A stretch of DNA of 29,977 bases. Source: Viridothelium virens (taxonomy: Eukaryota > Ascomycota > Dothideomycetes > Trypetheliales > Trypetheliaceae). This document shows positions 1 to 10,708 of this stretch, piece by piece; the stretch's first letter is position 1; each line of letters begins with the position of its first letter. The stretch covers positions 1-29,977 of the forward strand of contig ML991901.1 of NCBI GenBank assembly GCA_010094025.1. The letters are read 5' to 3'. The notes under the pieces are model-generated. The model did no database searches. It was not told where the DNA came from and saw only the letters and a list, made by a program, of their open reading frames with translations. A program made the translations under genes and the position numbers.

Positions 1-140
1 TGATCATGGTTGCTCGGTACTGATCATGGTTGCTCGGTACTGATCATGGTTGCTCGGTACTGATCATGGTTGCTCGGTACTGATCATGGTTGCTCAGTAC
101 TGATCATTTTAGGCTTCCACTGATCATTCGGTTAAACTTC
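1..140. repeat. 20-bp minisatellite, right-hand end
   Basis: Five tandem copies of TGATCATGGTTGCTCGGTAC fill 1-100; the fifth has one G to A change (CAGTAC). Two further 20-bp steps (101-120, 121-140) keep only the leading TGATCAT and then diverge. The array starts at base 1, so its true length is unknown. The unit contains the palindromes TGATCA and GTAC. It borders AT-rich decayed DNA and could be subterminal repeats of a transposon or a subtelomeric/centromeric satellite. Confidence 0.95.
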
Positions 141-1813
141 GGTTTTAAGACCCTGTGTCCGCTTATGACGTTCATGTACTGTTGACTCTGTTATGTCTCA
201 CGGTGACCGTGTTCATAACAATAACCAACTGTGTTATAAGTTATATTTTGTGTAAATTTTATTTTTAAAACTGTCTGCTGTTATTTAAAGTTATACAGAC
301 TTTTATATTCATCCAAGTTAATCCAGCGTGTAATTATAATAAATTATACCGGTATTTCTTCGGGATTTGTAAATGTTTTATACTTTATTAATAGGCGAAT
401 ATTATTTCTTTACACCTTTATTAAAAATATAAAATATATTAATAATATTAAGCTTTGTATATAAATAATGTGTTTTATTATACTTAAACTAAAAAGGGAT
501 AAGTTGGTTTTTTAATTATTTTAAAAGGATTAAAATGGTAAAAAGTGCTTTATAATTTTTATATAATATAACAAAGACTGTAAAAATAAAAAGTTGGTAT
601 AAAGAGTTAAATCTTTAACTAATTGTCTAATTTATAAAAAATGAAAAAAAAGCAGTAATAAAAATAAAATTATTAAAACATACTTATTTTAATTATATAA
701 TTATTAAAAAAGAAAGAATAATAAGATTAAGAAAGATTAAATAAGATAAAAGGTGCATACTTTTACCTTATAAGAATAAAAGTCAACCTAAATAAGAATC
801 GTTTTCCTAAAAGGGTAGAATCCGTCGCCGATTTACTAAAACACAGATTACTGTGCTGAACATATCGGATGCGATTGGCGGCTGATGATGCGAAACGACA
901 CCTAAGTCGCGGCATCTACGTTACATCGTGGCTTCAATGACTCTGCAAGTGTCATCATCCCAGATTTTTTGGCCAGTATCTTTCGGTGAAGAATTGCGGT
1001 GTTTCCACATAAAATCCGGTCCAGAGATTAAGTTCTATTTTAATTAAGCTGTTACACGAGTTACAGCCAATTCTTGTGATAAGGCAGTTCTAAATAATAA
1101 AATTTATAACGTAATGGAGGTCTTTTAGGTTTCACCTAACTTTGTGTGGAGTGGGAACAAATTCTTTTATTATTGAGAAATCTGTGATCTTGGTTACTAT
1201 CTTATTACATCAGGTCTGTTTATTCCTATCCCTAGAAGCACTGTTGAGCTTTTATCTTATCATCCACACTCTCATTCCATCATTTCATCCAAAATATTTC
1301 AATTCGCTTGATTTCTTGAGTGTCCAGTGAAGTGTTGGATCAATGATATCAAGGATGAGATAAAATGGATACTTTTATTCAATGATAGAAATTGTCGCAA
1401 ATTTGTACCTACACGCAAGTCTAGATCTAAGTATTTATAATTTTATGGTCGCTAAAGCTATTTAGGAAGAGATGAAAGCATTATTATATTATTGATAAGA
1501 GGTAGAGTTTTCACTCCAAACATCACTCACTAAGCTCCTTCAGAGAAGGATCGATGGTCGATATTATCATGCATGAAACTATCATGAGCGGTGGAAGTAT
1601 CACTACGGTAACATCTCCGTAGCGCACCCATCATTGGGTGCTGGTATCTAGCACCGCCCACCTGCAGCAGTGCAGAATGCAGGCCGACCTTCAGCCTCGC
1701 GACGCGTTCCAAAGTCTTTCGAATAAATATTTACTCAATCCCTTCTTCCATCTCGCACACAACTGTCACACCTGAGTCTAACCCCGTCTTTAGTATAATG
1801 ATCAATTCGTTGG
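141..1813. other. AT-rich decayed DNA and gene-free spacer
   Basis: From about 240 to 800 the sequence is dominated by A/T runs with almost no G/C, as expected of repeats heavily altered by RIP. No protein family can be read in it. From about 800 composition returns to normal, but I see no credible gene up to the TATA box at 1814. A small perfect hairpin (GCACCC-ATCATT-GGGTGC, about 1624-1641) is the only local structure noticed. Confidence 0.7.
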
Positions 1814-1822
1814 TATAAAATA
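1814..1822 (+). promoter_or_regulatory. TATA box of the decayed NLR gene
   Basis: TATAAAATA lies 20 bp before the ATG at 1843. It fits a relic core promoter and supports that ATG as the original start, though the distance is short for a normal leader. Confidence 0.45.
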
Positions 1823-1842
1823 AGCGGCGCAACATATTCGTT

Positions 1843-4800
1843 ATGGGGGACAGGCTTGCACGCTTGGTTAAGCGTAGGCCAAAGTCAGAGGATCCACAGC
1901 CCGATCGGCTTCAACAGTCTCCCGCTCCACCAATTCTTTCTCGGACTCCTTCGCGGATTCTGTCACCCTCCAATGCCTCCATTGACGATGAACAGAGTCT
2001 GCGGCTTGGCGATGCTCGGTCGCCTGCTTCCGACAGTCCAAGACCCGGCGGCAACTCTAACAGCAATAATAGCACACCGAGGCCGACAGTGCAAGAGGCC
2101 GACGACATGTGGGCAAAGGCGGATAAGAAGTTACGTGAAGACCCAGAGAAGCGCAAGAAGCTGGAAAAGTACGACCGTATCCTAATGTCGCACCTCGGGT
2201 GTTTAGTTGGTAGCCGCAGCACTACTGACACGGGGCGCGTTCTCGCGTTTTTAGAGGCTGAAATTGAGGGCCTCCAGAAGGACGCAGACACCGGACTACA
2301 GGGCTGTACTCAGAAGGCCAAGCACTACTTCCAATCACTTCTTAGATGCGGGAGTGATGGTGCTGTCACGGGTAAGGCGCTCACTGGTGCGGCCTGTTAA
2401 CGTATTAAGTATTCACAGCTTTGTCTCGACGCCATTGACCAGCGACACATCCTCTTCGAAGGCTTAGCAACCGTCGCTGGCGCAATCCGTCGTCTTGCTG
2501 AGTACGAGCAGCTGCTTTGGAAGCAGGGCCGCCCCCGCCTTGAAGAAGTTGAAGGGTCCATGATTGCTGCCTGTACTTATATTATTGAATTTTAATCAAC
2601 AACAATAACTTATCCCACCCATCAATTTTAATAACATTGCGGATGGCGCTCTCTAGCGGATTGCGTTGTAGGTATAGAGCTGTTTAGGATTAAAGAAGCA
2701 GAGGTCAGTGTCTGAGAGTGCGCGGAGAGAAAAGGACTTTGTGAGGTGGAGGCGATTTTTGACATTATATAAGATATCCCTCACTATATTTATAAGGGCT
2801 TTACTGGGCAAGAAAGGGCGCAAGCGTCGCTAAAACGAGGTAAGCAAGTAGATTTGTTTCTTTAGCTACTCCTCTAAAGAGGTTGCGTCTCCGAAATGAT
2901 TAAGAATAAGAACCGACAACGGATTTGGGGTACCTGCAACTGGTTTACCAACCATAAGCTTTTTAAGGCATGGAACCTTCCCACTGCAGACATTGCGCCT
3001 GGATTGCTTTACGTAATAGCAGACCCTGGTTATGGCAAATCAGTCTTGTTAAGGTAGGTACCTCATTGATGAGATTTTACCGGACGAAAGACGGCTAATA
3101 TGCTACTTCTTTTTTAAAGATAACTTTGTGGAACAGAAGAGCGCTTGCAGTGCGCTTTGCATGTTGTTGCACCAGACTTTTGTTGCAGATCCGTCTCTAT
3201 TAATAGATGACATACTCACACATTATCAAGCTCACGGCACGCCCTTTGTTAAATCACTTAACCTTTTATGGAATACGTTCTTAATTGCTACTGCTGGCCA
3301 AAAAGTTACTGTTATTTTTGATGCTTTAAATAAATGCAGTGAGGAAGACAGACAGCAACTTATCTCCAGAATTACTGGACTCTACCAATATGGGTGGACC
3401 AAAGCAGCGCCAAGCTCTGGTCTGAACTTCTTATTTACAAGTTGACCCTACGCATATATATCGCGCAGGTTCGCTGCATTATCCGACCCTCAGCTGCCGT
3501 CGATCCATCTCCAAGGTGACAAGGGTGAGGCATCAGATGAGATCGCAAAGGAGATTAAGAAGGTCGTGGATATTAGAATTGCCGAAATGGCGAAGGCCTT
3601 CCATCTCACGGACGCGGAGCAGAATCTTATGATTGAATAACTGCATGCTGTATTAAACCGGACATATTTGTGGATTACCCTTTTGTTTAATGGTCTAATA
3701 AACTCCAAATCTGTTCTTAAGAAGCAAGACATCCTTTGCCTGACCAAAAAGCCTCCTCAAGGGGCTGATAAGGCGTACAAAGCGATTTTGGCCAAAAGCA
3801 TGGATAAACATATAACTAGAAGGCTTCTTCAGATTGTGCTGGCAGCTAAGGAACCCTTAATTACTTCGCAGATGGCTGTGGCTTTAGCGTTTAAAGGTTT
3901 CAACTAGTCCCGCGAAGATGTGATTGACAACATCATCCCGGATGACAGGATTTAAGAAATAATTAAAGACTATTGCGGCTTATTTATTATATTCATCAAT
4001 AATAAGGTGTACCTTCTTCACCAGACTGTGAGAGAATTCTTATTGCGCCCTAAACCAGAATGCAATGTATTAATAGCAGCGCAGCTTTAGTTTTACCTAT
4101 CCTGCCTTTTAACCTTTTTGCTCCAGCTTCTGTTCGCACCGACATGGAAACATATTACAACAATAACAGCTGCGAACATAGTCCTTACCAAGATCTGCAT
4201 CTCCTACCTCTATCTTGATCTTATGGAGGAACATGACTTACTTCTTAAATACTCCGCTCTAAATTGGGCGGATCACTACCGCCGCTCATATATGCGCTGC
4301 CAGAAAACAGCGGCACCAACAGCCTGGGATCTCTGCGAGTTGTCCGGAGCGGATAAGTTCTGGATTTCTATTCTAGCAGGGACAACGCGCGTCCCTAAGA
4401 AGGGGCCAGCGCTCTGTCTTGCGGCTGCTCTAGGGCTTGAAGGAGCTATCGGGTATACTCTCAAGAATAATTGGGCAGCAGTGAACGGTAATATTAGAGA
4501 CGTTGATTAGAAGGACGTTATCGAAGGCCGGATGCCGCTGTCGTGGGCTATATTGAAGGGGCATGAGGCGGTGGTAAGGGTGCTGCTCGAGACGGGTAAG
4601 GCCGATATCAAGTTAAAGGATAATTACGGCCAGACATCGCTGTCACGGGCTGCACAGATGGGGCATAAGGCTGTGGTAAGGCTGCTGCTTGAGACAGGTA
4701 AGGCTGATATTGGGTCAAAGGATAATTATGGCAAAACACCGCTATCATGGGCTGCAGAAAGCGGTCGTGAGGCGGTGCTAAAGCTACTGCTTGAGATAGG

Positions 4801-4912
4801 CAAGGCTGATATCGAGTCAAAGGATAGAACCGGCCAAACACCGCTATCACGGGCTGCAGAAAGAGGGCATGAGGCGGCGGTGAGCCTACTACAACAATAT
4901 AAAATAAGTTAA
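1843..4912 (+). pseudogene. Decayed NLR-like protein (NACHT NTPase with ankyrin repeats)
   Basis: The intact ancestor would be a fungal STAND signal protein used in non-self recognition or programmed cell death. The N-terminal part (1843-2397) has a Ser/Pro-rich leader followed by WAKADKKLREDPEKRKKLEKY, like the N-terminal domain of NWD/NACHT proteins, and the frame continues past a TAA at 2398. The NTPase follows: GTCNWF linker, Walker A ADPGYGKSVL (just before 3054), YFFFKDN, and a Walker B-like FDALNKC. Four ankyrin units end the reading (4532-4912). Lesions seen: stops at 2398, 3443, 3638, 3905, 3953, 4088 and 4508, and a GGTA duplication at 3053-3060 that shifts the frame. Several stops fall where the family has Gln or Arg (for example TS-R-PY at 3443), matching CAA/CAG/CGA changed by C to T. 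The 2594-2895 linker is poorly readable. The gene is dead unless rearranged by unusual splicing, which I do not see. Confidence 0.85.
4532..4912 (+). repeat. Ankyrin repeats, 102-bp coding period
   Basis: Units start at 4532, 4634, 4736 and 4838 (the last one partial). Each is 34 residues with the pattern TPLSxAAexGHEAVVxLLLEtGKADIxsKDnyGq. Units 1 and 2 share 23 of 34 residues. No stop interrupts 4511-4912 although the NTPase half carries many. Such near-identical units are typical of fungal NLR sensor regions that change by repeat reshuffling. Confidence 0.9.
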
Positions 4913-5338
4913 GGCACAGATTAAAATACACGACCCGTTCCATCACCCACCACATTGAAATCTAAGACTTATATCTTGGATTGATGTATCTCGCACTTCC
5001 GGTCTATTACAGATACGCTAAGCTATTGATCATGGCTTGATACATGGAAGCAGTCAAGGGGTTGCAAATAGAGTACGTAAGAAATGGGAGGAGTTGGAGT
5101 GAAGCTAGTATTTTTCTTTTTCATCTCGTCTTATTACTTTCATCTTAGGTCAATCCTGTTCTGTTATATTCTAAATTCAGCAGCTAAATGCGACCACGTA
5201 AAGCAGCGGCCAAGTAGGCCGAAACTGGTAGCCGATTCACCGGAACACTGAGTTATTGGAGTAAAATTCACTTTCTGGGCCCCTTCATGGCCGTTTTCGA
5301 CTCGTGTGGGGAGTGAAGATCTTCGAGAAGGATGAAAT
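4913..5338. other. Spacer without a recognisable gene
   Basis: No coding stretch with family-like features was found on either strand between the ankyrin relic and the short coding-like stretch at 5339. Confidence 0.5.
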
Positions 5339-5518
5339 GAGCTGGAGAAAGACACTGTGCACAGGTCGGCAGTGGACTGGGCTGAGTATGTGGATCGCGC
5401 TGTAAGAGACAAGTTGCTCGACGATGCTGGCGACCGCTTCTTCTTCTTACGGAGTCTCTTACTTCAATACCTTCAAGATAACTCAGATGCCAAGCAGGTC
5501 TACTCCTATATTAATTAG
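5339..5518 (+). pseudogene. Short coding-like fragment, family unknown
   Basis: A 59-codon open stretch ending in TAG at 5516 reads like real protein: amphipathic, with DWAEYVDRAVRDKLLDDAGD and then FFFLRSLLLQYLQD. It is closed upstream by an in-frame TGA and has no ATG, so it could be the last exon or a remnant of a larger gene. I do not recognise the family. It abuts the zinc-finger gene tail-to-tail. Confidence 0.3.
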
Positions 5519-5593
5519 GCACAATACTGAACAGAGATACATTCGTCCGGTTCCAGCAATATTAGCCAACTACCAATTCGTATACACAGAGCT

Positions 5594-6168
5594 CTAACCG
5601 CGGTCAGTGTGCTTATACCACACATGGTCCTCAATGTCACCGTCCGGCCATCCACGTTCTTTAGCGTACTTTTCATCGCAGCCAGGGACAAAACAGTACG
5701 AGTGACTTGTCGACTGCGCATGTCTGTAATTATCTTCGTCCGGAAAGCACACTTGATGCTCTTTGCACCCAGATATATTGGCTCTGCGGTGCCCAGCCAA
5801 ACGATCTTCGTTGTCAAACCATTTGTTGCACCAGTTGCAGGAAACCCTTGTGTGCCTATTGCTATCACTTGATCCGTAACTGCTTGCCGGTGAACTTTGC
5901 CGCCCATACCTGCGACAGTGGTATCATGGTACGGGACCAAGGCGTTGCTTTCGTGCGCCGCCATCACGTCATCATCATCTTCGTTCTCGTCCTCGTCTTC
6001 GTCCTCGTCTAGGTCCAGTGAACAGCTACATTCGTCTGAGTCATCTCCACAAGAAATGCAGTATCGAGCTGAAGTGTATCCGCGTTTACGGCAGCTCTTG
6101 CAGAAATCACCAGTTCCTGACCATCCATGTACACGTTTTCTGCAGCATGATGCGCAGTATTTCGTCAT
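5594..6168 (-). pseudogene. Cys-rich / C2H2 zinc-finger protein, frame-disrupted
   Basis: From ATG at 6168 the protein starts with three CxxC-type knuckles (YCASCC, FCKSC, YCISCG), then CSC and an acidic Asp/Glu run coded by GAC/GAG/GAT repeats (about 5960-6015). In this frame the text then becomes meaningless. A second frame, from about 5850 down to the stop near 5594, holds clear zinc-finger text: CNWCNKWF...LAGH, then SYCFVPGC...DHVWYKH (C-x4-C and H-x4-H). I tested the GT and AG dinucleotides in the overlap: all nearby AG sites are in one phase, and no nearby GT donor gives the needed shift, so a small indel is likelier than an intron. The role could be nucleic-acid or protein binding. 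A sequencing error is the main alternative. Confidence 0.55.
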
Positions 6169-7710
6169 TCTTGCGACCTCACTGATCGCAAGTCCCTAAC
6201 ACTAAAGCAGCAAGAACTGTATCGCCAATAGCATTACCAGATTCGAGGGCCGAGGATTGAACTACCTCCGCCTCGTCCGAAAGGTATAGATGAGGACAAA
6301 AAGATGGTGGGCTCGGAGAGAATGCACTAATTTAATCTGTTCTGATGCTTGGTGAATCCGTAGCGAAGATGAGTAGATGACCGAGTTACCTTCTCCAAGA
6401 AGACGAAAGAGCGAAAAGAAGAAGGACGAAACGGGTGAGAGATAAGTAGTAGAAATCCGACTGATATGCGACTCTCCTACTCGATCAAAAGCCTCGGTGC
6501 CACCCAAATGCAGTCTTCCAAATTCGGGTTGTTCGATCAGCGCCTGTGCCCAAAACTGCTTCAGTCCCAGAGGAGCTTTGCAACAGGAGTAACAGTAAAG
6601 ATCGCTTGAGCAAGGCTTAATGGAGCCCCGTAATTACCTTCGACCATGGCAAAAAGCTTTAGCGGTCCTAGAAAGGACTCATCATGAAGATAGGTCAATG
6701 TTAAGACAAGTCAAGATCGCCACTAGGGGCAGTGATAGACTGGCCCACCTACCCATCCTCATTGCTACCTGTCTTGCTGCAACTTTGATTGACCTGGGCG
6801 GATTGTAGACTTACTTGGGCTAGACTACTCGCCCATATCCCGTCCTAAGTGCCTCCTGATTGGTCTTGAGGGGTTGCATTCTCGCTAGCCTTGGGTAAAT
6901 GTAATAATATCAACCTTAGGTGGGTTGCAATCGGGCTGGGACTAGACGGCTCCTTTGTTTTCTTCTAACGTAGGGCATGTGCAATTCGCTCTACTGTAAC
7001 CCCACGTTTCCATCTTTGATGGAACTCTTACCTCGTTCAGCAGCAATCAGTGCATGCGCTGTCCCTAGATATTCAAACAGCATTATCAGCTCACTCATAA
7101 GTGTTCTATCTATCCCTCCAAATTTGTTCAAGCTTGATAGGCGCACTAGCCCGCTTCGCTGTCAGCTGATAAAAGTAATCGAAGCCCGCAACATCAATCT
7201 ACAAGATTTTTTTACTAGCAAGCTATGAGACACGTTCGCGTTGCTCCTCCGTAAGACGTACGCTCTGGCGCTGCCTTCCCAGATTTTAGCCTCACACAAA
7301 ATAGCACCTGGATGCAAGTCAGCTCCGATCCATCAATGATAGTCTCATTTCTTAGCTTCCCTAGACGCTCATCCATACCAGGCGATAATTTCATAGAGGA
7401 CAACCCAGCGCACCGAGTCCCTCACAGGAAGTTACCGCTCAATAAAACCCTAGCTGAACTTTTTGGAACTTTGTTCCTCAAAGCAAGATATCACTGCAGT
7501 GGTACGCGTCTTTGTAAGGCTGCTGCTAGCTCCAATGGTTATACCACTTGAGCGACATCATGATTTGTCGATTCCTCAAAAATGACCATCAGCAGGCAAA
7601 GCATTTGACCCTCGCCTATTTTGCTAAATTTAGTTCATATAGCCTCCAAAATTCAGAAAAGGCTCTCATCTCTTAATGCTCCAACTTTCATAACCCTGAA
7701 CGCAATACTC
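6169..7710. other. Gene-poor spacer
   Basis: Open frames here are short, lack family motifs and look like chance. Around 6620-6960 there is GC-richer text with GGGCGG/CGCCCA inverted words that could be an old transposon end. On the minus strand between about 7560 and 7000 a stop-ridden frame contains some protein-like words, but I cannot assign it. Confidence 0.45.
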
Positions 7711-8962
7711 TTAAACACCTGCCAATGCCCCCTGCCCAACCAGATTATCCCCCTTGCCAAAACGCTTCATCTCGTTAAAATCCCGCATACCAAACATTAT
7801 CTTCCCGCCTATTTCACCATATCTAAGTACGTCGCCCGCCCACACCCTCATCACATCCTCATACTTCCCCACACTCTCTACACTCACGTCATCCTCCACC
7901 AAGCACGTAGTAACCCGCATCTCGTAGCGCAGTGGACGCTCCCATGCCGGCCGTTGGACTCACGACATACGCCGCGTCCCCAGCTATCGTCACACGGCTC
8001 GGCGTCCAATTCGGCAAGTCCGGCAGCATACTTCCGGTTCTGAGTAAACTCGTCTGGCTCTCATCCTGGAGCACGAACAGCACACGAAAACTCGGATGCC
8101 AGTGGCTCACCAACCTCTTTGAAAGTGACGCGCACTCTGCTGGACTCGGCTTCGCGCCGATAGCTGGTGTTTCCAGTTTGTCCGCACGTACGCCCAAGAC
8201 CCAGTAGAGATAGTCCTCCGGCAGACTGACGCCAGCCTCCCTCTCTAAAGTGCGGTCAAACATCATCGGCTCTGTCAGCACCGTCATGGGCACCGACTGA
8301 CCAAGGTCGCTCACTAGTATCAACCCTTTGAGCATATCTGGGTGGAGTTCGGCTTTCAGCTGGGGTGTCAGAAGCGTCTTGCCGTATAGCCATCGTGCTT
8401 CTGTGTCGACGGGAACGAAGTTTGGCAGATACTGTTGCCGTACGCGGCTCCAGGCGCCGTCGGCTCCTACGAGGGGCGAGCCCGTTGCTTGTACGCTGTT
8501 TTTGAAGGAGATTGTGACTGACTTTCTGTCAGGTAAGAGGCTGTAGCTGACAAGCTCGTGGTTGAACTGAATATCTTCCTCCAGCCCGCGCGCTAGTACG
8601 GAGCGGAACACTTTTCTATCCGCCGCGAGCGGTTTCACGTTATCAGGATACGGTACAGGTCGCGGACTGTCGGGTGTAGGAGCCTGTGTCACAGCGTTGA
8701 GGATTTTGACTTCATCGATTTTGAGGTGGGCGCTGCAGGATCGTTCGAGTAAGTTGAAGTGCTCAGCGGTAAGGCTTTGCTGCAGAGCAAGTACGCCATG
8801 GCCACTCAGTCCGAAGCGGTAGCCGGTAGAGCGGACGTTCAGCGCAGGATCCCGCTCGAAAAGACGGAAGGGGATCCCGGCTTTTTTGAGAGCCTGTGCT
8901 AGAAGAAGGCCGCTCGGGCCGGTGCCAACTATGAGAATTGGTATGGGGGTGGAGGTAGACAT
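7711..8962 (-). pseudogene. FAD-dependent monooxygenase, C-terminal frameshift
   Basis: A class A flavin monooxygenase (PHBH-like, FAD_binding_3) that would use NAD(P)H and O2 to hydroxylate an aromatic or polyketide-type substrate. Seen: the dinucleotide fold ILIVGTGPSGLLLAQALKKA just after the start, the DGAWSRVR (DG) motif, and the FAD/ribityl motif VTIAGDAAYVVSPTAGMGAS followed by TALRDAG. The frame then ends at 7889 after a meaningless tail. The next frame, from about 7920 to the stop at 7711, carries the expected C-terminus (CLVEDDVSVESVGKYEDVMR, then GGKIMFGMRDFNEMKR). One surplus base in the GGG near 7911-7918 would explain this. I chose the ATG at 8962 because MSTSTPIPILIVG places the fold at the N-terminus; 9046 and 8992 are in-frame alternatives. 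It is divergent from the methyltransferase at 9790. The enzyme might keep some function with a truncated tail, since the catalytic core is open. Confidence 0.8.
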
Positions 8963-9789
8963 TTTGAGTGATTGGGAATTCTGAGCGCTCATAGAGCATA
9001 AATTGAGTTTGATATGCAAGCTATGACACGTTACGGTAATTACCATTTGTGTCTCCGCTTAAAACTGACGTTTGGTGAAGTATATCGTAATGTGAACCCC
9101 GGAATACCGAACGCATGGGAATGCCGAACAGAGCATCTAACTAGCCTATAATTGCGCGAAAAGGGTTGCGGCTCCAGCATACGAGCTGTTCCCGGATTTT
9201 TCGGTCAAATGCAGTGATTGTGCAGTAATGTATTGAGCGAGATCGGCGATCAAGAACCCTGGAGGTGCAGATGTGGTAATAGAAGTCCAAGAACTGAATA
9301 CGACCTTTCAAGAATCTACCGAGACAAGTGAAATGGGACCTTCACTCCGGGCAGGTGTCACGCGTCCTGACCGGTCGCACAGATGCGTTGTTGGGAGCAG
9401 TTGAAATAGACAAGCAACCTGCTCAAAAAAACGATAGAAAGGAAATAGAGAGAGTCTAGACGGTGGCTACACCTATAAGCCAGAGTGTAAGAAGAACTCC
9501 CACCTGCAACGTCATGGAACCTATCCTGAAAACAAAAGAGACGCCTCTCATGGGCAAACTGCGGTTCTTGTATTCCTAGTCGCAAACCTGTCGAGGCCTA
9601 TTCGAAACCAAAGCTTGCAACGCAGACATAAAGTGACGTGCGCTAGCGGCCAGTTAAGGAACATAGCGCTTAGGACCAGTTTCGGTGAACAAAGACCGGT
9701 AAGGCAACGTCTCCCACAATCTTTTCTTTTGTCAAACCCGAAGTTTAGATGTTAGCAAGCGCACTCGCTAAACACTGGAAAAGCACTCA
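8963..9789. promoter_or_regulatory. Shared intergenic region of two divergent genes
   Basis: About 830 bp separate the monooxygenase (minus) and methyltransferase (plus) starts. This head-to-head arrangement often means shared control in fungal clusters. I see no clear TATA box or named factor site, and no other gene. Confidence 0.35.
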
Positions 9790-10708
9790 ATGGCTTTGTC
9801 AAATACCAAGTACGACGGCTACACCATGGGCTTTACTAAGTCCACCACCGCCAGGCATGCATCCCGCACAACGCAATCCGACGCGGCTTTCCTCCTCCCC
9901 TACATCCAGCCGCATCACCACATACTCGACATTGGCTGCGGCCCTGGAACTATCACAGCTGGTTTCCTGGAGCTGGTCCCTCACGGCAGTGTGACAGGCA
10001 TCGATTTAAGCAGCACGGTGCTACAGCAGGCGCAGGAGACTACGCAGGCACTCATCGCGCGCAGCCCTGAGACGCAAAGGGGCAAGATCACCTACCAAGA
10101 GGGTGATGTTGTAGTAGGGCCGTCACTCCAAGACGACGCGTTCGACGTGGTCTTTGCGTCACAGGTTCTCGTGCATCTTCCGGGACAGAACACGGCAGTG
10201 CGAGCACTTAAGGAAATAAGGCGGGTAGTCAAGGCGGGAGGGATTGTGGCCACGAGGGATTCTGCGAAGATGTTATTCTAGCCAGAGTACAATCTTGAAG
10301 AATTATGGGGGCAGAATGCTCTTAAGGGAATCGGTATTGATGAGTGGCCAGGGCCAAAGATGAAAGGTCATTATCGACAAGCTGGATTCGATGTGGATGG
10401 TCTTAGAGAATGGGGAAAAGCGGGTCATTGTCGGAGTCGGAAGCAATGTGTACGCGGGGACCATAGACGAGAGAAAGACATTTGCTAGGTATAGTGATAA
10501 TACGTACGAAAAATGGTGTGGAATGTTAATTGCTCTTAGATCATATACCGGCAGATTCAACCCCGGAGAGCAATGTAGAGAAAGCTGGATCAAAGCTGGC
10601 GTCTCTGACGAGGAAATTAGAGACCCCGTTCAAACTTTAGAAAAGTGGGCCGACACTCAGGATGCGTGGGCTACCCACATCCAAAGTGAGCTTCTAGCCT
10701 GGAAATAG
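9790..10708 (+). pseudogene. SAM-dependent methyltransferase (UbiE-like), one stop and one frameshift
   Basis: A class I methyltransferase that would move a methyl group from S-adenosylmethionine to a small molecule. Seen: motif I ILDIGCGPGTITAGF (residues 45-59), acidic motif GSVTGIDLS, the post-motif VFASQVLVHLPG, and RVVKAGGIVATRDSA. The reading hits TAG at 10279, but the same frame goes on with family-like text (PEYNLEELWGQNALKGIGID, then EWPGPKMKGHYRQAGFDVD). The last third (VGVGSNVYAGTIDERKTFAR ... ESWIKAGVSDEEI ... IQSELLAWK, stop at 10708) is one frame over, so a second lesion lies between about 10390 and 10440. An intron ending at the TAG would remove the conserved GGIVATRD segment, so I reject splicing. 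The TAG sits where relatives seem to have an aromatic residue, so it need not be a RIP change. Confidence 0.8.

Noticed and set aside
1-100. CRISPR-like array
   Set aside because: Units are directly adjacent with no spacers, and the setting is a fungal genome.
5897-6199. Ser-rich plus-strand frame
   Set aside because: Antisense reading of the acidic GAC/GAG run of the zinc-finger gene.
7495-7555. tRNA-like text (GCAGTGGTACGCG...GGTTATACCACT)
   Set aside because: Lacks a proper T-loop and a seven-pair acceptor stem.
10225-10281. A 57-nt intron (GTAGTC...CTAG) removing the methyltransferase stop
   Set aside because: It would delete the conserved AGGIVATRD segment, the donor is poor, and the frame before the TAG is clearly coding.
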